From: Nocardia sp. | Lineage (GTDB): Bacteria > Actinomycetota > Actinomycetes > Mycobacteriales > Mycobacteriaceae | Reading direction: 5' to 3' | NCBI RefSeq assembly: GCF_025465275.1 | Contig: NZ_JAODNK010000176.1 | Coordinates: 1 to 64,000 of the forward strand | DNA: 64,000 nucleotides | In this document: positions 52,748 to 60,424 of the stretch, piece after piece | How the letters are laid out: each line of letters opens with the position of its first letter | How positions within the stretch are numbered: position 1 is the stretch's first letter | The notes under the pieces: generated by a model | The model's database searches: none | What the model was told of the DNA's origin: nothing | Seen by the model: only the letters and a program-made list of their open reading frames with translations | Made by a program: the position numbers and the translations under genes

Positions 52748-53313
52748 CGCGCACCTCCCTCGTTCAGCCGCGCCGCCATCTGCAACGCCCTGTGCTGCAA
52801 CACCTTCGCATTGGCGACGCTGACACCCAGGTCCTGCGCCGAATCCTTGACCGACAGGCCCTGCAGGAATCGCAGTTCCAGTATTCGCCGATAATTTCCG
52901 GACAGCTGATCGAGCACCGCTCGCGCGCGCATCTCGGCCCGGCCGTCCGATACTTCCTCGGGCGGATCGTCCGCGAAATCGTCGTCGATCGTGGTGATCT
53001 CGCGCCCCATGCGGGTACGCCAATAGCCCGCGAGCACCGTCCGCGCGGTCGCCCGCAGATAAGCGCGCACCTCCGGGACGGTGGCCGAGATCCGCAGTGG
53101 TTTGAGCGCCACCGTGAACACCTCGGCCGTCAGATCCTCGGCATCGGGCCGATTGCCGACTTTTCCGACCATCAGCGCATATACCCAGGTGACATTGTCT
53201 CGATAGAGCGCTTCCCACCCGGAGTACCCGTCACCGGACACCAGCCGCAGCTCCCGGCCGGGGCTCACGCCTTCGTCCGCCCGCGAGCGATCGGACCCTG
53301 TCCGACGCACCAT
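52744..53313 (-). CDS. ECF RNA polymerase sigma factor
   Basis: 189-residue sigma-70 family factor with region 2 (about 30-100: YRDNVTWVYALMVGKVGNRP, then DAEDLTAEVFTVALK) and region 4 (about 132-185: LSGNYRRILELRFLQGLSVK, then VANAKVLQHRALQ). The coupling with the Rieske gene by GTGA overlap is the usual arrangement of an ECF sigma and its regulator. The ATG at 53313 follows the motif GTGTAACCC-N6-CTATCT, probably its own target promoter. Confidence 0.92.
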   Translation of the reverse strand: MVRRTGSDRSRADEGVSPGRELRLVSGDGYSGWEALYRDNVTWVYALMVGKVGNRPDAEDLTAEVFTVALKPLRISATVPEVRAYLRATARTVLAGYWRTRMGREITTIDDDFADDPPEEVSDGRAEMRARAVLDQLSGNYRRILELRFLQGLSVKDSAQDLGVSVANAKVLQHRALQMAARLNEGGAR

Positions 53314-53363
53314 GAATCGACGCTCCCCGAATCCACCAACGACGTGTATTCACGTCTCTCAGT

Positions 53364-53384
53364 AGATAGCGAGCGGGGTTACAC
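53364..53384 (-). promoter_or_regulatory. Shared ECF-type promoter motif before the sigma gene
   Basis: On the minus strand GTGTAACCC, six bases, CTATCT, 71 bases before the sigma start. GTAAC is a -35 core used by several ECF sigmas. The motif is identical in both fixed blocks to that before the cupredoxin gene. Confidence 0.65.
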
Positions 53385-53405
53385 CGCGCCCGTTTCCGGG
53401 ATCCT

Positions 53406-53933
53406 TTATTCGTGCGCCTCGACCGGTGCGGCCTGCTCCAGCTCCGCGGCGACCGTCTGCGGGAAGACGAACCTGCGCATGGCCCACCAGCGGAATACGG
53501 TCGCGAGCAGGGTGCCGAGGATGGTGGCACTGATGAAATCGGCGATATTCTCCACCAGCAGCGACACATGTGGGGTGCAGAGCAGGAACACATACCGCGA
53601 CACCCACAGCGGCAATACGGTGATCCCCGCACCGAGACCGGCCACCACGAAGAACAGCGCCGCCTCGTGCCTGCGCTGGCGACCGCCCCGAGCGGTGAAG
53701 GCCCACTCCCGGTTCAGCACATACGACACCACGGTGGCGATGACCGTCGCGACAATATTCGCGGTAATCGGCTTCTCGTGCAGAATCGTCCACTTCAGGC
53801 CGAAGAAAAGCGCCGTCGTAGTGACAAACGCGATGCCGCCGACGGTGAGAAACTTCAGCAACTCCGCGTTCCGCACAAAAACCGACAGCAATCGCCTCGG
53901 GAGTCGCGCGGCAACAAATTCGACCATGAACAC
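53406..53933 (-). CDS. GtrA family membrane protein
   Basis: 175 residues with four helices (for example LLKFLTVGGIAFVTTTALFF and ITANIVATVIATVVSYVLNR) of the GtrA type. Members help transfer or flip polyprenyl-linked sugars used for cell-wall arabinogalactan and glycolipids. The motif NREWAFTARGG is the family marker. A GTG at 53933 has TAGCCT six bases upstream (leaderless-type); an ATG lies two codons later. Confidence 0.9.
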   Translation of the reverse strand: MFMVEFVAARLPRRLLSVFVRNAELLKFLTVGGIAFVTTTALFFGLKWTILHEKPITANIVATVIATVVSYVLNREWAFTARGGRQRRHEAALFFVVAGLGAGITVLPLWVSRYVFLLCTPHVSLLVENIADFISATILGTLLATVFRWWAMRRFVFPQTVAAELEQAAPVEAHE

Positions 53934-53987
53934 CGAGTCAGGCTAGCCGAGCCCCCACAGTCCCAACCACCCGCCAACTCCAGGGTC

Positions 53988-54542
53988 TCAGGACCCCCGC
54001 ACCGGCACCCAACTCGCTCCCGCCTCCGTCCACCCCCGATTCTTGACCATTTTCCGCGCAGCCCGCCTGTTCCGCCCGATCAGTCGTTGCAGGTAGAGGC
54101 ATCCGGCGAGGTGGTCGATCTCATGCTGAAAACACCGCGCGAGATACCCGCCGGCTTCGACAACAACGGCCTGCCCTGTGAGATCGACCCCGGTGACCCG
54201 CGCCCACTCCGCCCGTCCGGTGGGAAACCACTCACCCGGCACCGACAGACACCCTTCGAGATCGTCATCGGGATCGGGCATCGTCTCCGGAATCTCCGAG
54301 GTCTCGAGCACGGGGTTGACGACATGACCGCGGTGCCGAACTCCGGACTCGATCAGGTCGTACACGAATACCGCACGCGAATCGCCCACTTGGTTCGCCG
54401 CCAGCCCGGCACCGTGCGCGGCGGTATTGGTCTCGAACAAATCGCTCACGAAGTCCGCGAGCTCATTGTCGAAGGCGGTGACGGGCAGGGCCGGAGTGAT
54501 CAGCCTGGGGTCACCGGCGATGAGTATCGGTCGAACAGCCAT
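53988..54542 (-). CDS. def: Peptide deformylase
   Basis: Metalloenzyme removing the formyl group from nascent proteins; 184 residues. The three motifs are GAGLAANQVG, EGCLSVPG (metal Cys) and QHEIDHLAG (two metal His and the catalytic Glu). ATG 54542 follows TACCCT plus six bases, and that -10 abuts a perfect palindrome. The frame is open up to 55088 but that is antisense to the PadR gene. The genome probably has another, housekeeping copy, given control by PadR. Confidence 0.94.
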   Translation of the reverse strand: MAVRPILIAGDPRLITPALPVTAFDNELADFVSDLFETNTAAHGAGLAANQVGDSRAVFVYDLIESGVRHRGHVVNPVLETSEIPETMPDPDDDLEGCLSVPGEWFPTGRAEWARVTGVDLTGQAVVVEAGGYLARCFQHEIDHLAGCLYLQRLIGRNRRAARKMVKNRGWTEAGASWVPVRGS

Positions 54543-54552
54543 CCAGCGAGGG

Positions 54553-54568
54553 TACTCAAATTTGAGTA
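54553..54568. promoter_or_regulatory. Perfect palindrome, candidate PadR operator
   Basis: TACTCAAATTTGAGTA (16 bp, perfect dyad) between the divergent def and padR-type genes, directly beside the def -10 box TACCCT. Binding would block def transcription and the upstream end of the regulator's promoter. Confidence 0.8.
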
Positions 54569-54587
54569 GTCGTGTCAGACTGGCGAA

Positions 54588-55136
54588 GTGAACGAGACCC
54601 GGCTGTTCGTACTCGCCGCATTGGCCAAACGTGGTGCGATGCACGGCCATCAGCTCCGCCGCGATGCCCGCCTGGATCGCGCCGACCTGTGGTCCCGGGT
54701 GAAACCCGGCTCCCTCTACAGCGCCCTGCACCGCATGGAAGCCGAAGGTCTCATCCGGCCCCTCCGCACCGAACAAGACGGAGCTCTCCCCGCCCGAACC
54801 GTCTACGAAATCACCGAGGAGGGCCGCCGCGAACTCCGCGCCCTGCGCGACGAAGCCTTCTCCGAGGTCGACATCCGCCCCGACCCGGTAGATCTCGCCC
54901 TGGTGGTCAGCGCCGACCTCGACCGCACTCTCCTCCGCGGCTACTTCGAAGACCGCCTTGCCGTGTTGAAGGCTCGAGTCTCGCGATTCGAACACCACCC
55001 AGACCGTCACTGGCCCAATCAAACTCGTGCCGACGACCTCATCGTCGACCACGCGCGGATGCGTCTTCAAGCCGAAATCGACTGGCACAAAAAGGTGCTC
55101 ACCGACATCGACAAATTGGAAGCACCGCAGGGCTAG
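54588..55136 (+). CDS. PadR family regulator
   Basis: 182-residue winged-helix repressor. The N-terminal HTH reads RLFVLAALAKRGAMHGHQLR and WSRVKPGSLYSALHRMEAEG, the PadR signature. A helical dimerisation domain follows (Vir_C-like). GTG start with CAGACT six bases upstream. It faces def across the palindrome. PadR regulators usually sense phenolic or cationic drugs; here a deformylase copy seems to be the target. Confidence 0.92.
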   Translation: MNETRLFVLAALAKRGAMHGHQLRRDARLDRADLWSRVKPGSLYSALHRMEAEGLIRPLRTEQDGALPARTVYEITEEGRRELRALRDEAFSEVDIRPDPVDLALVVSADLDRTLLRGYFEDRLAVLKARVSRFEHHPDRHWPNQTRADDLIVDHARMRLQAEIDWHKKVLTDIDKLEAPQG

Positions 55137-55200
55137 CTCCGCCCGGGCCTTCGGATCCTTTCGCTCGGATTCGCCGACGGCCCATCCGATCGAGCCAACG

Positions 55201-56454
55201 TCAGCCGAGCGCGGCCAAGAGTGTGGTGAGGGTCTTTGTCTCGGTTGCGGTGTCGGGGGTGCCGGCGCGGACGGCCTTCAAGGTGCTGTCGATCTGACCG
55301 TCGAGTGTGTGCCACGCGTTTTGGTCGAGGGGGCGAAGGGTTGCTTCGTCGTCATCCCATGCGGTTTCGAGGTCCTTGATTCGGGTCTTCGCACCGGTCT
55401 GGTCGCCGGCCTGCACCTTCGCGAGCGTGTCCTGGGTGATGGTGCGGAACTTGGTTGTTTCGTTCTGCGGGAAGTGAGCTGTCGCATCGCCTGAAGAGAG
55501 TGACGTCGATGTGGGCGCAGCGCTGGTGTCGTCCTCGCTCGCCACTGTCGCGTGTGGTTGCGCTGCGGCCCATATGAGTAGGGCTGCCGTGGCGGCGGTG
55601 ACGGCGGCGTAGTAGCCGATCATGAGGCGTTCGCGGTCCGGATGTGTTGTCGCGGTGGGTGTCTGGGTCCGTTCGGATGCGGGGATGACATCGCTGCGGG
55701 TTCGGGTCAGGTATACGACTGCTGCGAGGATCGCGGCGAGGAAGATGACGCTTGTTGTGGCAGTACCCAATCCGAGGCCGTGGTCGGCCGACGGCGAGGC
55801 GAACCAGTCGCCGAGGTTCGCTCCCAGCGGGCGGGTCAGGATGTAGGCGAGCCAGAAGGACAGCACCACATTTGCGCCCAGTCGCCAGCCGATCACGATC
55901 GAGACGATCAGGCCGGCGGGCAGCAGCACCGAAATTCCGGGTCCCCAGCCGGTGAGGTCCAGTGTCCAGTCACCGGCCGCTGTGCCCAGGGCGAAGGTGA
56001 CAAGCACTGCGAGCCAATAGAACAGCTCCCGCGGCAAGGTGACGATGCTGTGGATCGACAGCGTCCGCTCCCGCACGAACCACACTCCGAAGACAATGGC
56101 CAGCACCGCCGCGAAAACGCCCGTACTGAGTGCGAGCGGAACACCCAGACTGTCGGTGAGGATGTCGGTGTAGAGCGTGCCGGTCACACTCAACACGACA
56201 ACCGAAAGCCAGTAAGCAAACGGTACATACCGGCTGAGCCGCAGCTGCCACCCCAGCACCGCCGCCAGCACGACGGTAAAAATGACCGCCGTAAGGCCCA
56301 GCCCAACCCCCAAAGTCAGGTTGATCCAGTCGGCGAAACTCTCACCCACGGTCGTACAGAGGATCTTGATGATCCAAAACCACACCGTGACCTCAGGCAC
56401 CTTACTGAGCAGCACACGGGTCGTAACGGCACCAGATCTCGTCGTCTCGGTCAC
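55201..56454 (-). CDS. COG4705 membrane protein with C-terminal extension
   Basis: 417 residues. The first 260 or so hold about nine helices with the COG4705 pattern KVPEVTVWFWIIKILCTTVG and ESFADWINLTLGVGLG. The equivalent helix pair repeats in the second half (LTRPLGANLGDWFASPS). The last 150 residues form a helical domain with one further helix (LMIGYYAAVTAATAALLIWA). The rest is soluble and charged: TITQDTLAKVQAGDQTGAK and related. Function unknown. TAGAGT lies eight bases before the GTG. Confidence 0.85.
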   Translation of the reverse strand: MTETTRSGAVTTRVLLSKVPEVTVWFWIIKILCTTVGESFADWINLTLGVGLGLTAVIFTVVLAAVLGWQLRLSRYVPFAYWLSVVVLSVTGTLYTDILTDSLGVPLALSTGVFAAVLAIVFGVWFVRERTLSIHSIVTLPRELFYWLAVLVTFALGTAAGDWTLDLTGWGPGISVLLPAGLIVSIVIGWRLGANVVLSFWLAYILTRPLGANLGDWFASPSADHGLGLGTATTSVIFLAAILAAVVYLTRTRSDVIPASERTQTPTATTHPDRERLMIGYYAAVTAATAALLIWAAAQPHATVASEDDTSAAPTSTSLSSGDATAHFPQNETTKFRTITQDTLAKVQAGDQTGAKTRIKDLETAWDDDEATLRPLDQNAWHTLDGQIDSTLKAVRAGTPDTATETKTLTTLLAALG

Positions 56455-56462
56455 AGCGCCGG

Positions 56463-56640
56463 ACTCTAACCACGACTCCCTGAACTAACGCTGAGAGCGC
56501 CCGGCGGGTGGGAGACGCAACAAAGAACAAAAGATAAGGACGCCTGGACGAGAAGAAGAGAAAACGACCAAAGAACAAGACGAGAAAAGAATAAGGACGC
56601 GAAAGGGGCTGGTCGGTCCGCCAGTCTGAATATCCTTATA
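56463..56640. repeat. Purine-rich tract with short direct repeats
   Basis: Between the COG4705 gene and the HNH gene the + strand is strongly A/G-biased at about 56515-56606, unlike the rest of the window. CAAAGAACAA occurs at 56521 and 56569, and ATAAGGACGC at 56534 and 56591. Confidence 0.7.
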
Positions 56641-56680
56641 TCACAACACAATACGCCTTTCCGGGTGTGATCACCGGCGG

Positions 56681-56686
56681 TAGAAT
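56681..56686 (+). promoter_or_regulatory. Leaderless-type -10 box of the HNH gene
   Basis: TAGAAT six bases before the ATG at 56693. Confidence 0.5.
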
Positions 56687-56692
56687 AGAGGC

Positions 56693-58543
56693 ATGAATCC
56701 GGGGGGAGAATCCGCAACTGCTGTCAGTGCGCACGCACTGACAGCAGCGGTCGATGACCTCCTGAACGCGTCGCTGGTTCCGTTGCAGGATGATGAATTC
56801 ATCGCGGTGATGCGGGAAGTGGAAACCTGTAAGCGCAAGCTCCAAGCGGTCGAGACCCGGTACGTCATCGAGACCACCACTCGAGGTCTGGCTCAGCGTG
56901 GCGGGGTCGCCACCCCGAAAGTGTTTCTGCGCCAAACCCTGGGTATCTCCCGCGCCGATGCGGCGTCCCGCGTGAACATCGCTGTGGAGACCGGTCCGCG
57001 CATCGTGTCCGGGGTCGAGCTGGAACCGACCTTGGCGCACGTCGCCAAAGCCCACCGTGAGGGTGCCATCTCCGTCGAGCATGTGCGGCGGATCATGACG
57101 GTGATGAACCGGTTGCCCGGCAGTCTCGACGCCGATGTGCGTGAAGCCACGGAGCTGCAGTTGACCGAGTTCGCCCCCACCGGGTACCCGGAAGGATTGC
57201 CGGTCATGGGGGAGGTGTTGTTGGCGGGCTTGGACCCGGATGGCACCTTGAGCACTGATGCCGATCGTGAGCGGATGCGCGGGCTGACCCTCGGTGCCGA
57301 ACGCGCGGACGGGATGTCCCCGTGGGTGGGGGAGATCAACCGGAAGCTGCGGTCGGTGTTGGAGCCGATGTTCGCGAAGCTGGCCCGCCCGGGGATGTGC
57401 AACGCGAAGGACCCGCAGAGCCCGTGGGTGGCTGATCACAAGCTCACTGCGCAGGAGTTGGCGGCGTGCGCCGAACGCGATACCCGTACCCCGGCGCAAC
57501 GTAATCATGATGCGTTGCTGGCGTTTTTGCGTCCGGAGTTCGGTGGCCCGGCCAAGCTCGGCAAGCACCGCGGCCTGCCGGTGTCGGCGATCGTCACCAT
57601 GAGTGTGGCTGATCTGGAAGCGCGAGCGGGTGTGGCGACGACGGCGTCCGGTGGGATCGTGTCGATCCCGCAAGCCCTCGAGTTGGCTGCCAAGTCCAAC
57701 AAGTACCTCGCGGTGCTCAACCCGGTGGGGTTGCCGTTGTATCTGGGTCGCGGCGACCGACACGCGGGCCTCGAGCTCGCCCAGCGCTCATCCAGCACCG
57801 AATGTGACACCGGGTCAGCGTTTCTCGGCGACGATGCCCGCCCCGCCGGTCGTGAGCGCGGTCCGGCCGGTTCCGACCGCGACGTGCGCGCATCCGGCAC
57901 CGAGTACGACTCCCGGTCGGAGATCCTCAGCTACGGCCCTCGGCCCGCCAGCCTCGCCTACGACCCGCGGTCGGCTGGGTTCGGCCCGGGTCCCCGGTTG
58001 GCCGGTCCCGACTGCGACCTGCGCTCATCCAGCACCGAATCCGACTCCGGGGCAGCGATCCTCAGCGACGACGCTCGCCCCGCCAGTGCCGAGTTCGGTC
58101 CGTGTTCAGGAAGCTCCGAGCATGGTCCGGGTTCAGTCGGTTCCGACCAGGAGCCCCGGTTGGCCAGTCCCGCACAACGACTGGCACTCATCGCCTCCGA
58201 GAAGGGTTGCACCCGCCCGGGGTGTGACGCGCCTGCGACCATGTGCGCGGTGCACCATATCGACGAGTGGGCAAAGGGTGGCAGGACCGATATCGACAAC
58301 CTCACCCTGGTATGCGACCACTGCCACGCCCAGGTCCACGACGGGCCCGGCGGGTGGAAAACCGTTGTCATGGGACCGGATTCGGAGTTCCCGGGGCGGA
58401 CCGGGTGGATCGGGCCACCACACATCAACCCGACCGGGACACCGCAGGTGAACCATGTTCACCACCCCCTCGAGCAGAAGGCCGCCGCCCTGGCACGCAT
58501 CCGAGCCCGCAACGAGCGAGAGCGGAAACGCTTCCGCCAGTAG
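56693..58543 (+). CDS. 13E12-type HNH endonuclease (DUF222)
   Basis: 616 residues. An N-terminal DUF222 domain (about 1-340) is followed by a repetitive acidic, Ser/Arg/Gly/Pro-rich insert (about 362-500). The HNH domain comes last (about 500-560: CTRPGCDAPATMC, then AVHHIDEWAKGGRTDIDNL and CDHCHAQVHD). The insert contains at least three degenerate repeats (from 57788, 57890 and 58025) with the core SSSTESDSG..DDARPA. Proteins of this family are dispersed in mycobacterial genomes (REP13E12), where they serve as phage integration sites. Purine- and pyrimidine-rich tracts flank it. Confidence 0.9.
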   Translation: MNPGGESATAVSAHALTAAVDDLLNASLVPLQDDEFIAVMREVETCKRKLQAVETRYVIETTTRGLAQRGGVATPKVFLRQTLGISRADAASRVNIAVETGPRIVSGVELEPTLAHVAKAHREGAISVEHVRRIMTVMNRLPGSLDADVREATELQLTEFAPTGYPEGLPVMGEVLLAGLDPDGTLSTDADRERMRGLTLGAERADGMSPWVGEINRKLRSVLEPMFAKLARPGMCNAKDPQSPWVADHKLTAQELAACAERDTRTPAQRNHDALLAFLRPEFGGPAKLGKHRGLPVSAIVTMSVADLEARAGVATTASGGIVSIPQALELAAKSNKYLAVLNPVGLPLYLGRGDRHAGLELAQRSSSTECDTGSAFLGDDARPAGRERGPAGSDRDVRASGTEYDSRSEILSYGPRPASLAYDPRSAGFGPGPRLAGPDCDLRSSSTESDSGAAILSDDARPASAEFGPCSGSSEHGPGSVGSDQEPRLASPAQRLALIASEKGCTRPGCDAPATMCAVHHIDEWAKGGRTDIDNLTLVCDHCHAQVHDGPGGWKTVVMGPDSEFPGRTGWIGPPHINPTGTPQVNHVHHPLEQKAAALARIRARNERERKRFRQ

Positions 58544-59096
58544 GTCTTCTCCACCGACCTGTCCCACCGCCGGACTCCAGCCCGCCGGTGCTACAGGTCG
58601 TTGTGCGGGTTGGTTCTTCGGGTTCTCGGTCTTGTGGTTCTTGTCTTTTCGGGTTTTGTTCTCGAGAACGGGACCACAGCCAGTCCTCCGGCCGGTACCG
58701 CAGCATCCCCCGGTACTGCGGAAGGTAAATCGGGTACCCCTCCCGACGCCACCAGCACGGCCATCTCGAGCTTTGCTCGCACCCCTGCCAGACCAGCCCT
58801 GCCCGGGAGGCAAGAAACCCAGGTGCACCGACCGTTTCGGCATAGAAAACGTCGGATACCGGGGACGGAACAGCGGGTGTCTCAGCGGCACAACCGTTAT
58901 GGGGTCTGTGCCGCTGAGACACGTGCTGTGCGGTCGGGAGACGGGCTGTGCGGTCCCCCCATTTGGGGGAGTTGACAGCATCGGGAGCCGACGCCGGCTA
59001 CGTCACCCAGGGTTCCGAGGCTTCTTCTTGTTCTGCATGACGGGAGGAATGCCGGTAACGGCCCACACGCCCTTCAGGATGAGTCTGGCGTTCGTG
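58544..59096. other. Gene-free structured region downstream of the HNH gene
   Basis: About 550 bp without a convincing gene. At 58612-58670 the + strand is T-rich, mirroring the purine tract upstream of the HNH gene. There is a perfect 16-bp inverted repeat (58877-58892 and 58907-58922), a CTGTGCGGTC direct repeat (near 58925 and 58945) and a CCCCC-ATTT-GGGGG hairpin (near 58956-58969). Several frames stay open on both strands with no recognisable domain. Confidence 0.6.
58877..58922. repeat. Perfect 16-bp inverted repeat
   Basis: GTGTCTCAGCGGCACA (58877-58892) and its exact reverse complement (58907-58922), loop of 14 bases. Confidence 0.9.
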
Positions 59097-59136
59097 CCGG
59101 AGGCCCTCAACGGTCAAAACCGTTGAGGGCCTCCGG
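59097..59136 (-). terminator. Terminator of the TDT gene
   Basis: Perfect 18-bp stem: CCGGAGGCCCTCAACGGT (59097-59114) and ACCGTTGAGGGCCTCCGG (59119-59136) with a four-base loop, ten bases after the TDT stop. Confidence 0.9.
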
Positions 59137-59146
59137 TAGTCCGGGG

Positions 59147-60313
59147 TCAGGGGGCTGGGTGGAAGAGGGTGCCGTGGTAGATGCCTCGGAGGGTGCGGAG
59201 GGCGACTGTCGACCAGGCGGCGAGGAGGAGGGCGAAGAGGGCTATCGCGGTGAGGGCGAAGAGGTTTGCGCCGGTGTGGGTGTAGAGGACGGTGCTGCCG
59301 GTTACACAGGTGCCCAGGGGGAAGGTGAAGCCCCACCAGGTCATGTTGAAGGGCATGGTCTTTCGGGTGTGGTAGGTGACGGCGATGGCGAGGGCCAGCC
59401 AGAGGAGGGCGAAGCCCCAGGTGGGGACGCCGAAGATGAGGGCGAAGACGTCCAGGCCGGCGGCTTCGCGGTCGGGGAGGGTGGTGGGGGCCACGTTGGC
59501 GAGTTGACCTGCGGCGGTGACGGATTGGCCGAGGGGGCCGAGGACCAGCCAGACGGTGGCGACCATGCCGGCGGCGGGGAGGCCGTGGTGCAGCAGGCGG
59601 GACCAGATGACGGTGATGGTTGCGATGGCGGCGATGAGGCTCAGGCCGAACATGGCCAGGCAGAGGAAGAGCATGGTCATTCGGGGCTGGCCGGCGGGGA
59701 TGTGGGGGATGAGCAGGGCGCCGGTGGCGGCCGAGACCATGGGAGGCACCACGGGCATGAGCCAACCGCCGAAAGCGGCATCACTGTCGAAATTGTGGCG
59801 GGTGATCATGCGGAAGGGAATGGCGCACGCGGCCAGCAGCCCGAGGGCGGTGCCCGCGGTCCACAACACCCAGTCGATGGCCACGGCGGCGGACATTCCG
59901 ATCACGTCACTGCCGAGCACGAGGGTGCCCGCGCCGACGGTCATCAGCGCCATGGGGGGAGCGCCGTAGAACTGCATCATGACCGGATGCGCGCCGTGCG
60001 AGCGTGCGATCTCGGGGTAGCGCCGCCAGTGCGCCACCCAGGCGCCGGCCAGTACGACCAGCAGCAGCGCGGCCAATGCCCACACCACGGTGGCGGCGGC
60101 GCGCAGGCCGGGGAACTGCAGTGGGAGGGTGGCGGCGGAGTTGGCGACAATGCCGGTGCCCATCACCACGGCGAACCAATTCGGTCCGAGCGAACGCAGG
60201 GCATCGCCTGGTTCCTGACCGGGGCGGACGGCATAACGCGACTTCACGGACGTACGCGCCGCCGCAACCGGGGAGACGGTATCGGTGCTGCGGCGGAAGG
60301 TCACTGTGGTCAT
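59147..60313 (-). CDS. TDT family transporter (TehA/SLAC1-like)
   Basis: 388-residue, ten-helix protein of the tellurite-resistance/dicarboxylate-transporter (TDT) family. The first helix reads GPNWFAVVMGTGIVANSA, a typical TDT start; another marker is FNMTWWGFTFPLGTCVTGS. Relatives are channels or exporters for anions such as malate, nitrate, chloride or sulfite. No regulator is adjacent. Confidence 0.9.
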   Translation of the reverse strand: MTTVTFRRSTDTVSPVAAARTSVKSRYAVRPGQEPGDALRSLGPNWFAVVMGTGIVANSAATLPLQFPGLRAAATVVWALAALLLVVLAGAWVAHWRRYPEIARSHGAHPVMMQFYGAPPMALMTVGAGTLVLGSDVIGMSAAVAIDWVLWTAGTALGLLAACAIPFRMITRHNFDSDAAFGGWLMPVVPPMVSAATGALLIPHIPAGQPRMTMLFLCLAMFGLSLIAAIATITVIWSRLLHHGLPAAGMVATVWLVLGPLGQSVTAAGQLANVAPTTLPDREAAGLDVFALIFGVPTWGFALLWLALAIAVTYHTRKTMPFNMTWWGFTFPLGTCVTGSTVLYTHTGANLFALTAIALFALLLAAWSTVALRTLRGIYHGTLFHPAP

Positions 60314-60424
60314 GTATTCAGCATCGGCCGGGTAAGGATGTCCCGGTACCGGTCACAGTTCGATGGATGCATAGAACCGTTCTATGCCTGCCCTCGATCC
60401 GCCCTATCCAGGAGGAGAGACTTC

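Noticed and set aside
58455..59126. Open frame of 223 codons downstream of the HNH gene
   Set aside because: No domain or start signal, and it runs through inverted repeats and a terminator.
59123..60424. Long Gly/Glu-rich upstream extension of the hydrolase at 60425
   Set aside because: It is the complement of the TDT gene; the hydrolase has a strong ribosome site at its own ATG.
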